This document shows, piece after piece, positions 40,901-49,160 of a DNA stretch of 64,000 bases (position 1 is its first letter; each line of letters starts with the position of its first letter). A model generated the notes under the pieces. The model was not told the origin of the DNA, did no database searches, and saw only the letters and a list, made by a program, of their open reading frames with translations. This stretch comes from Tritrichomonas musculus (taxonomy: Eukaryota > Parabasalia > Tritrichomonadida > Tritrichomonadidae): assembly GCA_039105265.1 (NCBI GenBank), contig JAPFFF010000014.1:3348001-3412000 (forward strand), in the 5' to 3' direction. A program made the translations under genes and the position numbers.

Positions 40901-42057
40901 ATTTAGCATATACATGTGACATTGACGCAGTGAATAAAAGCATTGATTCATTACGTGCTCAACTTGAGTTGAACGATGAGTCACTTGCTAAAACGTTGAA
41001 TGACTTTCCAACTGTTGATGAAGTTAACACAGCGTTGGATGAATTAAAAAACAATATGATTAACATGAATGATTTATCTAATTATCGATTAAAGACAGAT
41101 TTGATATATAACGATGCTGTCGATGTGCCATTTGAAAACGTACAAGATAGCTCTGGATCGTGGGAAGTCAAAATAACATTGACTAATGGAATTCACCTTG
41201 TTGGAACAATATCAAATAACGATGGCTTTGTCAAAGTGTTTGACTATATGTTTGACTATGATGGTGTTATTACTGAAGATGGAGTTAATGTCGATGTTGA
41301 AATTGATGGAACAACCTATAACTTGATCTATTATAAAAGCGATAGTAATGGTCAATGCTTTTACATCGATAATGGGGAAGACTATTTTGATACCAAATTA
41401 ATATCAGCGGAAAAAATATTGAAGCATGATAAAATAGCATTGAAGAGTGAGATACCAACCAATTATGTTACAACATCACAGTTAACGTCAACATTGAATG
41501 AGTACATGTTGAAGAGTGATATGCCAGATGATTATGTTACTATAGATGATCTCGATGGTTATGCATTGAAGAGTGAGTTACCAAACATTGATGTTAGCAA
41601 TGTCAGAGCATATGACGATCTATCATATTGTTCTACTGATAAGACATCGTTGACGATAGGTGTTACTGGAACTTTAAAATTGCCATCGATTCTCCCTTTC
41701 ATGGAAGGTGCACATATTGTAGTCGATGCTGTATTTGATGATGGTACTGAACATCTTGACTTCATATTCAAAACCAATTCCAGTACCAGTGATACGCATA
41801 CAATGATTTACAACGTGAATGGAACTGATGCTGTACTTAGAAATCAAGACTACACGATAAACTGGAATAGCACTACTGGTGAGTTCACTATCAAAGGTTT
41901 CGTTAAACATAAAGGTAAGAACCCATCTGAATATAGAAACTTACGTGCTGATACCGGTGATCATCATGATTCGTTGGCGTTGAATAGCCAAATCGAACAA
42001 CTATGGAGTTACATCACAGCGTTAGAAACACGATTAGCTGCATTGGAATCGACGTAA
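34942..42057 (+). CDS. Maverick giant fibre-like protein with internal duplication
   Basis: 2371 residues, by far the largest product. A block near residues 70-390 (LYLYKPSS, HAWSLIWDGDSWTGD, then QQFYEVTPDPRNCTTL and NIMTMRRDLNVV) recurs at about 1270-1640 (YYFYRPSM, NTWALTWDGNKWVGD, QQFYEVSPNPNSATTL, NITTMRSDLNLV). A second block, with WC...CK.FR, recurs at about 1042-1095 and 1803-1876. A Gly run (about 450-465) and a hydrophobic Gly/Ala segment (about 1665-1695) are present. The C-terminus has ALKSE/YMLKSD-type repeats, as in tail fibres, and ends in a heptad segment (QLWSYITALETRLAALES) fit for trimerisation. I infer a virion fibre or adhesin. The start could also be an in-frame ATG 18 codons later. 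Confidence 0.75.
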   Translation: MITPLAAQALSLNDKGYDMRIRNGEVKLTRYGKTDDVHINCIYTKKEIDDALQSMQTTIKDNTQFTLKESDQLYLYKPSSISQTSKYYVMTWNIDPDYNIPLHTNFTFIDHLFNHAWSLIWDGDSWTGDNVVNNSYAKLSTYESKKGRPYIYVQHTERIARWLSSFEEVSSDTNYATALCKYIQNWRLVYGDGTIIELNDSNSNITPTSSSQIAIKDVPCDIHYFSVKLTSKVSSKNLLYIMADIVIDDFTTPLRWDMHPVTPIDASFINTWDDSVVIESFRYERRVRHSNKIIEPSTKKNINIYIEKDYFEQLPENADENYNPFDTIISQQFYEVTPDPRNCTTLTTDHNIFSSKIIWADNIMTMRRDLNVVGGTLDVLSYDYAILKAIINSIQEQMRLQAKYNNYVNDLQKYITITKNVLSIVSGAIKIATALSEFSFDSESMALNTTHTEDFHFPDFPGGGSGGGGGGGKFPGIDIVGQFLLKYAANAFGQQFSRYLPSQTDTPAATSSLTATALVLSALESLTQIGNATTTLIAGGLTFDRIPTIVDNTRTIYQSLQTFTDSIHELRRRWRERTNNNTIVDHTITNTDEMELDEDDTNEEVNNLPCVRLTHETVTNTSAFSQPLFGDHTIESLSNLSIDELLDLNTYDPIEGPQIGDIMVRRVGDNRFGLIYVTRVNDKGVNKIIYMRRIDNESSTLTSQQLSLRTMRSVNTNSMWSVNDNGTVYTAAQIERMEPDERYQFESAHPEYIFTRNVDNEMGVSWTEVRDMNGSIQAVIDVRIAVSTNVSSDEISIHSPESNISINSHGISMQQGAITATGQDNVHELVANEYNVVVSNYELAPIEENLTIPNTTITLADIQNMDWYERYRLVYEILNESGNILSFEGSNLDDNETEYTTVLYNNRAIGVIDLRHRNQVSITDNTITITNPQSIFKLTDRELEWIRRDEQQQQTIRQTLSGFISNITDRIERINNNIEWLLDHPNLTDRLIIGRGSSILIPIVDVLLYIPRLIHKAGEETLALLSEVDNATYSTYDDGLDAIIEWCTGNGIDISLPDDTNEAISLNSCVNICKAFRDTIKGPLALLAYKIKDVESKSSGQLPSSGEFNAVEGYPDYYVKHDDITVYTPTVSSESGVDDPVNDPVIIMKITLPTTLKNKLTAATKPVDVFKIHLRNMLLFDWQGNILNDFIISAKDGKFICPELTHNVARDCCTYSTRKRDDPEIMFATDFNIEPYIRFLNGDIVIHNLLSSDALVSCKPTIKCDIIDATNALKLQRSDTYYFYRPSMIDYDEHVKYIDMFANEQLEYECECYRMVYKIPSTYDIPTNLTFKFSEYCFGNTWALTWDGNKWVGDSIQGRFQSKVISKCKTRDPKEDNYGSTGCMVAVKRDTLNYRAIPEDKAHGLAYSLLNTCRNDGKYEVLIKLRDGRLVNASEYELNIGYSFILNGATMDGYDLVAMSCTYNNYSTSTLKVSDIELLYLDLTLPHQEHTMRLSFTVGEVHNKNDVYDRGYVDLSGALDTVERVAYVWSKTPTQTSNDDGLTPRDIALYLRHDYTDPIDEVNWDAATNAFEYIIKQQFYEVSPNPNSATTLYTDFNITSSKIITADNITTMRSDLNLVTNNVDVVSYDVKEVQSKVDALGSQMTDQQAKTKYLEKEVDKIDMKANVGIALGAVGCVLGATGIGVAGKALSFATKGVGSAVKSGGRELVNTITKASDVGADVLDDMLGKLTDELPDIGSDIFFGDLVSGATASYAGRPTMSAVATLSSTQAVTQDEALNIRTLDLVELPTVSRPQAVAQDEALSRIAQWCDEEYIPVTEMNFSDELDDPSKVAMTLTSTMDMCKRFRHTLKPTIKALANAISDVSVQMDGYVNKNELARNDTIDVVGKVDGKTIQLIAEDTITSGVLKVKLMVRTISEFNDIDYDEQYVTINIVDEAIAEFSGTDTFPAATMSGNIITINNPHNVQVTSITVKENTSVRQLTLTTNDLAYTCDIDAVNKSIDSLRAQLELNDESLAKTLNDFPTVDEVNTALDELKNNMINMNDLSNYRLKTDLIYNDAVDVPFENVQDSSGSWEVKITLTNGIHLVGTISNNDGFVKVFDYMFDYDGVITEDGVNVDVEIDGTTYNLIYYKSDSNGQCFYIDNGEDYFDTKLISAEKILKHDKIALKSEIPTNYVTTSQLTSTLNEYMLKSDMPDDYVTIDDLDGYALKSELPNIDVSNVRAYDDLSYCSTDKTSLTIGVTGTLKLPSILPFMEGAHIVVDAVFDDGTEHLDFIFKTNSSTSDTHTMIYNVNGTDAVLRNQDYTINWNSTTGEFTIKGFVKHKGKNPSEYRNLRADTGDHHDSLALNSQIEQLWSYITALETRLAALEST

Positions 42058-42074
42058 AAATAACTCATATGTTT

Positions 42075-42596
42075 TTATACAACAACATACTTCAAACATA
42101 AGTGATAAACATTAACGAGATCATTGAACTCTTTATTGTAGACCTGTTTGAAGTCAGTAACAATCTCACCATTATCTTTGATTATCTTAATGGCGTCTAC
42201 CTTTTGAATGGGTGATGCTTTACCCACACAACAACCAGGGTTGTCATCAACATATATCTCAACCTCACCATGAGTGACTGCCTTGATGATTGCTGCTAAT
42301 GCTTGCTGTGGTACGATGATAGTGCGCTTACTGATGAGATTGCTGATCAATGCTTTGTCATTGTCAAGTAGTATCTTAGCATACGTTTCAAGTATGAGTA
42401 CCTTAACATCAACATCAATACTATCATGTGGTGTATCAAGTTGAACATCACGTGTGATAACGATATCTTCTTTACCATCATCACGCTTGTTGATGAATAT
42501 GTTGTTGCTAATATTGTTGTTTGATTGTGCTGCAGCTGCTGGCTCAAGACTGACGTTTGCATTTACGCCAGTGTTTAATGGTCGCTTCTTAATCAT
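42075..42596 (-). CDS. Maverick hypothetical protein, 173 aa
   Basis: 173 residues, the last gene of the leftward structural block; its stop is 18 bp from the stop of the convergent fibre gene. An Asn/Ala-rich disordered start (about 1-40) is followed by a mixed alpha/beta part (VLILETYAKILLDNDKALISNLI, IVPQQALAAIIKAV). No family recognised. The ATG has the TTCAAATG context. Confidence 0.6.
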   Translation of the reverse strand: MIKKRPLNTGVNANVSLEPAAAAQSNNNISNNIFINKRDDGKEDIVITRDVQLDTPHDSIDVDVKVLILETYAKILLDNDKALISNLISKRTIIVPQQALAAIIKAVTHGEVEIYVDDNPGCCVGKASPIQKVDAIKIIKDNGEIVTDFKQVYNKEFNDLVNVYHLCLKYVVV

Positions 42597-42661
42597 TTGA
42601 ATTAAACAAAAACATTTTTACACAATCTGTTAAGTTAATACACTCATGATGTTTCGTTAAG

Positions 42662-42850
42662 TTAATATGAGTTGACATCATCTTTATACAGTATTAATTG
42701 CTTTGCATTAACCTTATTAGCTTTCCCATCAACTGCTGATAGGTTCTCTTTATGATGTGTAGCTGGGTGCTTGAACTTAGGTTGTGTGATGGGTTGTTGC
42801 TTAGTTACATGTTGTTTGTACGACATGACTTGAACACTATGTGATGACAT
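42662..42850 (-). CDS. Maverick small basic protein, 62 aa
   Basis: 62 residues from the ATG at 42850 (TTCAAATG context). Polar and basic, rich in Gln, His and Lys (KQHVTKQQPITQPKFKHPATHHK), with no hydrophobic core. It could be a DNA-condensing core protein; nothing proves it. It is kept because of its start context and its place in the gene series. Confidence 0.45.
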   Translation of the reverse strand: MSSHSVQVMSYKQHVTKQQPITQPKFKHPATHHKENLSAVDGKANKVNAKQLILYKDDVNSY

Positions 42851-42909
42851 TTGAATCAAAGCAAACAGTGATTAATGTTAAAAATGATGATGTGATTTAG
42901 TTAATTCAT

Positions 42910-44526
42910 TTATCTGCTTGTAATGTCATACGAACCCATCTCAACAACAGGTGGCATACCATTGGGTTGAACATGAATTGATATAACGGTGTCTTGTAAC
43001 AATGCCATTAATGGTGGTGTTGTGTTGTTGATATATGCGTTTGCTACATCACCATTGTCATCAATATTACGTACTTGATTAGGTAAGTCACATACTATTT
43101 CATATGTGATTGGTGTGTTTGATGTTTGACCTTGTTGGAAGGTGTTATCTGTCTCAGTTGGTAACCCAATGAAGAATGATGTACGATCATAGCTGACTCT
43201 ACCAATTGATTCATCATAAGGTCGTGTATTAACTAATGATTGAACGACCTCTTTATTAAAACCTGTTTGTTCACCGTTAACATTCATAGCATTCTGACAT
43301 AGTTCAATGAACATTGGATCACTACCATTTGTTGCAAATGGAATGGTTGGTACTACGCCATAACCACCACATCGCAGTTGGAAGTTGGTAAACAGTGGAT
43401 TCTTAAATACAGTATGATGTGTTGCATTAAATGGAAACAGAAAGAAGATTGAATCAACAAATCGTGGTGTGATTGTTTGAGTTGATGAACAATGACCAGC
43501 AGTTAATTGCTTACTCATCGTTGTGAATGTGAGTATCTGCGTTGGAAAGATGAGTTCCTGTTGCGTGTAACGTTGAACGAGCGCTTGATATATATCGTTG
43601 TCAATGCCGAAGTTAGGTATGACACTATAGCAATCAGTAACTTCATATGTTCGACTTGGTGTGAATATAGTGTTACCTACAATGAGCTTATTCGCATCAT
43701 TATTGTCTTTTCTAATCCATATAGTGCATTGACTGCCAGCTTGAGTAAACTCATTAGTGATTGGTGGTAATTCAGTTAGCAATTTGTAGTTGGCTACATC
43801 ATTAATCAACTCATCTGATATACCAACTGGACAATATACAAGACCTTGTATACCAAACATAATCTTGAGTTCAAGCTTACCAGCGAATGCAGGTAGATAT
43901 TTGATGTTGCTCAATGGTAAGAACCTTCGCAAGTCAATCTTAAGTGGTATGTTAATATTATTGATTGCATTACCACCATTAGCAAGTTTAACGAAGAAAC
44001 CACAACGTGCTTGATCAAATTTGCGTTTGAATATATCCTTATGACGGGCTTTAGAATAGACATCACCTCGTTTACTTGCTTCGTTATCACCACATGCAGT
44101 TAAGAATGATTCTTCTGGACCGAAGTTTTGAGTGTATATTGATATGCCATTAGCAAGGATCTCATACTTTTCAACAGCATCCATTGCATCTTTAAAGCCA
44201 ACCCATATACCATTAAAAGCATGGTTATCAACATTACTTAAGTCAGCTTGTAATGCAGTCGATAACGCACCACTAAGTCTCATATTCGCTTTGATGAAGC
44301 CATTATATATATCTGCAGTGTTATCACATGTTGGACTGATGATGAATGTGGTGAATGACCCTGCATGGATAGGTGCAGATGGACTGTATGAAGCTTGTGC
44401 ATCAATGACGTACTTCTTATTGGTATCTGACATGGCGATTGCATTATCAACTACATCAAAGTAGCTTGCAACTTGAGTGTTAACTTCAGCTGATGTCTTG
44501 TGTAGGACTTCTGCGTTGAATGTCAT
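42910..44526 (-). CDS. Probable Maverick major capsid protein (double jelly-roll)
   Basis: 538 residues, within the usual size range of Maverick capsid proteins. It is beta-rich with few charges and many Asn/Thr/Pro loops; examples are GSFTTFIISPTCDNTADIYNGF near the start, FLPLSNIKYLPAFAGKLELKIMF in the middle and SVIPNFGIDNDIYQALVQRYTQQ later. It has no transmembrane helix. Place in the gene series with the packaging ATPase, size and composition support the call; I cannot show the fold directly. A minor structural protein is the main alternative. The ATG has the CCAAATG context. Confidence 0.65.
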   Translation of the reverse strand: MTFNAEVLHKTSAEVNTQVASYFDVVDNAIAMSDTNKKYVIDAQASYSPSAPIHAGSFTTFIISPTCDNTADIYNGFIKANMRLSGALSTALQADLSNVDNHAFNGIWVGFKDAMDAVEKYEILANGISIYTQNFGPEESFLTACGDNEASKRGDVYSKARHKDIFKRKFDQARCGFFVKLANGGNAINNINIPLKIDLRRFLPLSNIKYLPAFAGKLELKIMFGIQGLVYCPVGISDELINDVANYKLLTELPPITNEFTQAGSQCTIWIRKDNNDANKLIVGNTIFTPSRTYEVTDCYSVIPNFGIDNDIYQALVQRYTQQELIFPTQILTFTTMSKQLTAGHCSSTQTITPRFVDSIFFLFPFNATHHTVFKNPLFTNFQLRCGGYGVVPTIPFATNGSDPMFIELCQNAMNVNGEQTGFNKEVVQSLVNTRPYDESIGRVSYDRTSFFIGLPTETDNTFQQGQTSNTPITYEIVCDLPNQVRNIDDNGDVANAYINNTTPPLMALLQDTVISIHVQPNGMPPVVEMGSYDITSR

Positions 44527-44561
44527 TTGGATGTATTAAAAATACGAATGTATTACATAAG

Positions 44562-45251
44562 CTATCGTCGAATGCGCGATCTAAACGATGGTGTTGATTC
44601 AATGACATCAGGTGGTTCTTGTGGTGGGTCATGAGATGGATCATGTGGTGATTCATGTGGTGGGTCATGTATATCATCAGTTGGTAATAGATCAGGTACG
44701 TACTTACTTCGTATGCGTGGCTTTGATAATTCTTTATTAACGACATGTTTAATGTATTGTTTTTGTTCACGCTTGAAGCGATCATTACGTAGCTCTTCAC
44801 CTAATGAACGTAGCTGTTCAAGTATCTCTAAGTTAATGGTTGTATCATGTGTGGCAACTTGATGTGGTGGTGATGTTGTATGTTGTGTTGAATGTTGCTT
44901 GTCTCTATTAGGTATGCGTGTTGGTGTATGCATAGGTTGTGCTTCCTCATGTTGTGATGGTTCATCGATGCAGTTATCATTGAGACAAGCACTTGAGTCA
45001 GCATTGGAGTTGACACTTGAGTTGACATTTGAGTTGGCACTTGAGTTGGCATTGGGGTAAGCACTTGATTCAAGCATACCATTGAGGTTGTCTGATGATT
45101 TATCTCTATGAATGAGTGGTTGCTTTCGTTGTTTAACAATGTACTTACCCTCTTTCTTAGTAGGGAACACTTCATATTGTTCATCATCAATGCCTTGCAA
45201 CCAACGTTGAATGATTTGATTGCGCTTCATGCCAGTAACATATTTGGACAT
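44562..45251 (-). CDS. Maverick low-complexity protein, 229 aa
   Basis: 229 residues from the ATG at 45251 (TTCAAATG context). A structured N-terminal 50 residues (KRNQIIQRWLQGIDDEQYEVF, then KKEGKYIVKQRKQ) is followed by a Ser/Asn repeat tract (NSSANSNVNSSVNSNADSS, about 72-90), a helical stretch and a Pro/His/Asp repeat (HDPPHESPHDPSHDPP, about 195-212). The C-terminus is Arg-rich. No family recognised. Expressed just upstream of the capsid gene, it may be a scaffold or core protein. Confidence 0.55.
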   Translation of the reverse strand: MSKYVTGMKRNQIIQRWLQGIDDEQYEVFPTKKEGKYIVKQRKQPLIHRDKSSDNLNGMLESSAYPNANSSANSNVNSSVNSNADSSACLNDNCIDEPSQHEEAQPMHTPTRIPNRDKQHSTQHTTSPPHQVATHDTTINLEILEQLRSLGEELRNDRFKREQKQYIKHVVNKELSKPRIRSKYVPDLLPTDDIHDPPHESPHDPSHDPPQEPPDVIESTPSFRSRIRR

Positions 45252-45284
45252 TTGAAATACACAAAAATAAAAAGTCAATAATGT

Positions 45285-45500
45285 TCACTTACGTGATGAT
45301 TTGCGTTTATTACTTGACTTTGATTTGCGACTATTACTTGACTTTATATATGGTGCGGTTACATCATGTGTGTTAGTATTAGCATAATATTGTTTGGTAT
45401 TTGATCTAGGTCTAGTTACTTCATTATACATCGTACCAGGTCCAGATACGATAACTGAATTGTTCGATCTATATGCATTAGTTCTTGTGTTGAAACTCAT
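45285..45500 (-). CDS. Maverick small basic protein, 71 aa
   Basis: 71 residues. A polar N-terminal part, then a strongly basic Ser/Lys/Arg tail (SSNSRKSKSSNKRKSSRK), like small virion core proteins that neutralise DNA. Family not recognised. It lies 10 bp after the stop of the 134-aa gene on the same strand. Confidence 0.5.
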   Translation of the reverse strand: MSFNTRTNAYRSNNSVIVSGPGTMYNEVTRPRSNTKQYYANTNTHDVTAPYIKSSNSRKSKSSNKRKSSRK

Positions 45501-45510
45501 TTACACCTCG

Positions 45511-45915
45511 TTAAACACTTCTAAATGGTACTGCGTTGTGTGTTCTCTTACGTGAGTCAGCTGCTGCTTGTGCTGATGGCGATCCACTTGGTTTCAACTC
45601 ACCACGTGCAAACTGTTCACTGATTTTAACTAGCTTATCTGTGACTGACCCCTTTGGCATGTGACTGAATATATTGGCACCTGCTGTAGTGATTGCACCT
45701 AACGTTGGATTGAATGCTGTTGCAAATGGTGTGATAGCGTGTAGTATATTGCCAACTGCTTTAGGATTGTTCATAGCATAGTTCTTTGCACCAACCAATC
45801 CCTTCTTAGTAGCGTTCCATATGCGGTGTGCTACGTTCTTTGCACCAGTCAATCCTTGATGAATATCGCTTTTTAATCTGTTCCATCCACTGGTAATGAA
45901 ATTTTTGAATCCCAT
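45511..45915 (-). CDS. Maverick small membrane-active-like virion protein, 134 aa
   Basis: 134 residues. Two similar amphipathic stretches, TGAKNVAHRIWNATKKG and VGAKNYAMNNPKAVGN, are followed by an Ala/Gly/Thr-rich hydrophobic part (ITPFATAFNPTLGAITTAGANIF) and a basic tail. This composition recalls adenovirus protein VI/X-type minor virion proteins. It is placed next to the ATPase, as such genes often are in Mavericks. The role is an inference from composition only. Confidence 0.5.
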   Translation of the reverse strand: MGFKNFITSGWNRLKSDIHQGLTGAKNVAHRIWNATKKGLVGAKNYAMNNPKAVGNILHAITPFATAFNPTLGAITTAGANIFSHMPKGSVTDKLVKISEQFARGELKPSGSPSAQAAADSRKRTHNAVPFRSV

Positions 45916-45927
45916 GTTTGTAATTCA

Positions 45928-46791
45928 TTAAACTTCAAAGTGTGATTGATTGGATGTGATATTGATTATGAATTTATCGTGTTGGCCTTTATGATTGAGG
46001 TATGCTTCTGTAGTTGATTTAATGTCAAGATTGTTAGGTGTTTGCTGTAGCATTGATGTGAAATCCTCTTTACTGAAGCCACTATAGCATATGATGTCAG
46101 TAGCTAAACGTTTAACGTTGAGATGAACGAATCGAAGTGTTTGCACTGCTATGATACAGGTTAAGTTGTAGTGACGTGTTTTAGTGAGTAAACGACATAG
46201 TTCACTGTTGCCATTCTTAAGTAGTGGTGATCCAGCTGCATCATCAAGTACTAGTAATGTGTTGTATGGGTATGAAGCTGTTTGATATTTAACTAGCTTA
46301 TTTGCTATGTATGCAATCCTATCTTCAATCTCACTTAATGAATGCTTTGAAATGATTCTTGCCATCTCCTCATTGGTGTCAACCATTTTTGATAACACAT
46401 GTTTAACCATAGCGTAGTACTTGAGTTTGCGTTTGAGATGACGCTTGAGATATGGCAATAGATGTTCTTCTTTGATGTATTCAATGGGTGTCTTAACGTT
46501 TTTGGATAGTACTTCAGCTGTCTTATCAAGTTTGCCCGACGTTGAACAGAAGATGATCTTACTATAGTATGGCTTAGCAAATAGTCGTTCAGTTATCATG
46601 ATGTGTGACCATATCCAGAATGATTTACCAGCGCCCATCTTACCGATTAAAAAGTAGATACCATTTGATGAGAATGGATACTCTTCACTTAGTGGTTTAA
46701 TCAATGCCATCTCAATATCACGTTGGTTTTTACGTAACGACTCTTGAATAAGATGTTTAACTTCATTCATAACGTTTTTATGTTGACTCAT
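45928..46791 (-). CDS. Maverick FtsK/HerA-type genome-packaging ATPase
   Basis: 287 residues. Walker A is GKMGAGKS (about 47-54). Walker B is LLVLDDAAG (about 181-189), followed by a sensor-like LLTKTRHYNLTCIIAVQTLR with a conserved Gln. This is the Maverick/virophage ATPase pattern. It should pump the element genome into capsids. It sits 6 bp downstream of the integrase gene; the ATG has the ATCAAATG context. Confidence 0.9.
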   Translation of the reverse strand: MSQHKNVMNEVKHLIQESLRKNQRDIEMALIKPLSEEYPFSSNGIYFLIGKMGAGKSFWIWSHIMITERLFAKPYYSKIIFCSTSGKLDKTAEVLSKNVKTPIEYIKEEHLLPYLKRHLKRKLKYYAMVKHVLSKMVDTNEEMARIISKHSLSEIEDRIAYIANKLVKYQTASYPYNTLLVLDDAAGSPLLKNGNSELCRLLTKTRHYNLTCIIAVQTLRFVHLNVKRLATDIICYSGFSKEDFTSMLQQTPNNLDIKSTTEAYLNHKGQHDKFIINITSNQSHFEV

Positions 46792-46797
46792 TTGATA

Positions 46798-47895
46798 TTA
46801 GATGAACTTCTTAATGTGATCTGGTATGGTCTTACGTTTAAGCCAGTACTGTCGTTCCATTGTTGAGAGCTTAGTTGGGTGACCTTCACGCATGTTCTTA
46901 GATGGGATAGTGTCTTTCATTGTTGAACCATTGCCAAGATCATATATGATATGGTATGTGTCTTTTGATTTGTTATATGATGTGATTGATTTAACCACAC
47001 CACGTTTGCCATCATCAAGTGTGGTTGCTAATGGAATGTTGCTAGTTGCTTTAATGAGTTTGTAACCTGGCATTGTATTGACAGATCCATCTGTAGATCG
47101 TATCAAGAATTGGTTACCATCATTAGAATCAACTATGTATGCAACTTTAGATAGGTTCGAACGATGTTTAACGAATGGATTTGCATCAAACACTATCCTA
47201 ACTCTGTCACCTGGTTTGAAATCATATGGATTAACTTGATGTTCCATCTCATGTATGTATGTTAACTCGTCATCTTGAGTGATATCATTGGGTGACTTGT
47301 TATGTAGTGAACCATGTGGCATGTCATTGTATGAGTCAACTATCTGTAGTACACTTAGCTTTGGTTGATTGAATCGCATATCACGTATCGTTCTCATGAA
47401 GCGGTTGATAATACCAAGCTTGTTATGATCGTTATCGGTTGTGGTTGTATATATGATGTTATGTTGTTGCATGAAGTCAAGCACAGTGTTTGATAAATAA
47501 GCAGCATCCTCATCTGACATAATGGCTTTGCATTGAGGTTCGACTTTGATGAACTCATTAAGTGCTCTATGTATTTCATTAGCACCCTTACCATGTATCA
47601 TATAAGCATATGCTTTACGTGTGTTGATGTTGATAAGTATTAAGTAGTTAGGTTGGCCTGCTGCTTTATGATCAATGAACGTGTCCATTTGAAATGCATG
47701 TGGTAGCTTCGAATATATATGCATGAACTTAGGTTTGGGCTTGCGTTGATCGTGTACAACCATTGTGTTGAGATAGTGTTTAGCTTCATCATCAGTGAAA
47801 CCATAACGATTGGCTATGCGTTTGAATTTAGGTAGGGACTTGGTGGGGTACTTAGCATAGACTTCATTAATGGTATTGAACTTGACTCTACTCAT
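46798..47895 (-). CDS. Maverick retroviral-type (rve) integrase
   Basis: 365 residues. An N-terminal helical domain is followed by the RNase-H-like integrase core: FQMDTFID (first acidic block, about 68-75), IMSDEDAAYLSN (second block) and the helix NKLGIINRFMRTIRD (third block). Then come NDMPHGSLHNKSPNDI and a C-terminal beta domain beginning FKPGDRVRIVF with chromo/SH3-like strands. It would insert the element and create the 5-bp duplication. The order integrase then ATPase on the same strand is common in Mavericks. Confidence 0.88.
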   Translation of the reverse strand: MSRVKFNTINEVYAKYPTKSLPKFKRIANRYGFTDDEAKHYLNTMVVHDQRKPKPKFMHIYSKLPHAFQMDTFIDHKAAGQPNYLILININTRKAYAYMIHGKGANEIHRALNEFIKVEPQCKAIMSDEDAAYLSNTVLDFMQQHNIIYTTTTDNDHNKLGIINRFMRTIRDMRFNQPKLSVLQIVDSYNDMPHGSLHNKSPNDITQDDELTYIHEMEHQVNPYDFKPGDRVRIVFDANPFVKHRSNLSKVAYIVDSNDGNQFLIRSTDGSVNTMPGYKLIKATSNIPLATTLDDGKRGVVKSITSYNKSKDTYHIIYDLGNGSTMKDTIPSKNMREGHPTKLSTMERQYWLKRKTIPDHIKKFI

Positions 47896-47921
47896 TTGAT
47901 CAATGCAAAGTAAAAATGTTA

Positions 47922-49142
47922 TTAAGTATATATTAACTTACGATTCTGTAAGAATACCATATCGATTGTAAATACAAGATGATCATTAAATGAAACTGGA
48001 ACAGTAATCTCATTTCTATCATAAAAGTCAATCCAGAATTTATCATCATTGTCATTCAACTTATAGTATTTAATTGGTGTATACATTTCGTTGGTTCTAC
48101 CAATGAGGTTGTGATTAGATTGACTAGCAAATGATGCAGCTACTTCACATTGAGGGGTTAACATTACATTTTTGAATGATAATTCTCGATGAAACTTAAT
48201 TATATCATGTAAATCAACACGGTCATCATCATCAAGGTCAAAATAACACGCTGTATCAAAATCGAACCTATCATTTGGTGTACCATCATCGTGGTAAGTA
48301 AAATCAAGTTCATCTTGTTGCAGTTTGCTAATATATAATGGTTCATCTTCAAGATCGCCCCATTCATAGAGCTTTTTATATGTAACATCATCATTTCTAG
48401 CTGTCATCATAAAATCAATGTAGTATTCATGATTTTTACCAGTGAAAGATAGTAATGTTGTATCAACTATGTCTTTAATTATATCTATGTCACTATCAAC
48501 GTCGAGATAGAATGGTATATCATTACGTAAACACATGAGATAGTAATCATCCTTATCTTTATTCAACTGTTCAATTGATTCAATCTGTCTAGCTTTAAAT
48601 TCAGCCTCATCTTCATTATCATCATTAGTTGCTGTGATTATAGCATCGTAAAGTTTATTGTATATGCTTTCATATTTAATTGTATCGATTAAATCTGCAA
48701 TAAAATCATCTAGTTTATCAAATATGTCGTGACAATAATTAATCTTGAATACTCTACAATCATCTCTATCCAAACGATCAACCACGTCTTGTATCTGTAC
48801 ATCATCAAGATTACTAGGATTATCATGAGGGTAAATCATACTGGCCATATTATCGAATTTATCCTTTCTATATTTGCGAATGTATAGTGTGAAGTTTAAT
48901 TGCATGGATGTTTTTACAGTGATTTTCATGTTACGTACACCAATAATCTTCTCACCTACATCAGATGTAAGCCATTCAGGTGGATACTTAAAATATATAC
49001 GATTAAAATGATTAGAACCATTAGTAAAGTAACATTCATTCCCATTTATTATGCATGATAGTGAATCATTAGATGAATTATATACTGTTTCAATAGGTAA
49101 TGGTACTGTTTCACTTGGCGGAGCATCACGTCGGTATGCCAT
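47922..49142 (-). CDS. Maverick hypothetical protein, 406 aa (possible minor capsid protein)
   Basis: 406 residues, the outermost gene on the right; its ATG lies 18 bp inside the terminal repeat (ATCAAATG context). The N-terminal part is beta-rich (RIYFKYPPEWLTSD, IIGVRNMKITVKTSMQLNFTLYIRK), the middle is Asp-rich, and the C-terminus ends FNDHLVFTIDMVFLQNRKLIYT. The strand pattern would suit a jelly-roll or adaptor protein, but no family is recognised. Its promoter must lie in or next to the right terminal repeat. Confidence 0.6.
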   Translation of the reverse strand: MAYRRDAPPSETVPLPIETVYNSSNDSLSCIINGNECYFTNGSNHFNRIYFKYPPEWLTSDVGEKIIGVRNMKITVKTSMQLNFTLYIRKYRKDKFDNMASMIYPHDNPSNLDDVQIQDVVDRLDRDDCRVFKINYCHDIFDKLDDFIADLIDTIKYESIYNKLYDAIITATNDDNEDEAEFKARQIESIEQLNKDKDDYYLMCLRNDIPFYLDVDSDIDIIKDIVDTTLLSFTGKNHEYYIDFMMTARNDDVTYKKLYEWGDLEDEPLYISKLQQDELDFTYHDDGTPNDRFDFDTACYFDLDDDDRVDLHDIIKFHRELSFKNVMLTPQCEVAASFASQSNHNLIGRTNEMYTPIKYYKLNDNDDKFWIDFYDRNEITVPVSFNDHLVFTIDMVFLQNRKLIYT

Positions 49143-49160
49143 TTGATGTTACTTAAACAC

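Noticed and set aside
44486-45190. Alternative frames overlapping the 229-aa Maverick gene
   Set aside because: They are low-complexity Met/Thr/His readings of the Asn/Ser and Pro/His repeats in the chosen frame, which alone has the TTCAAATG start.
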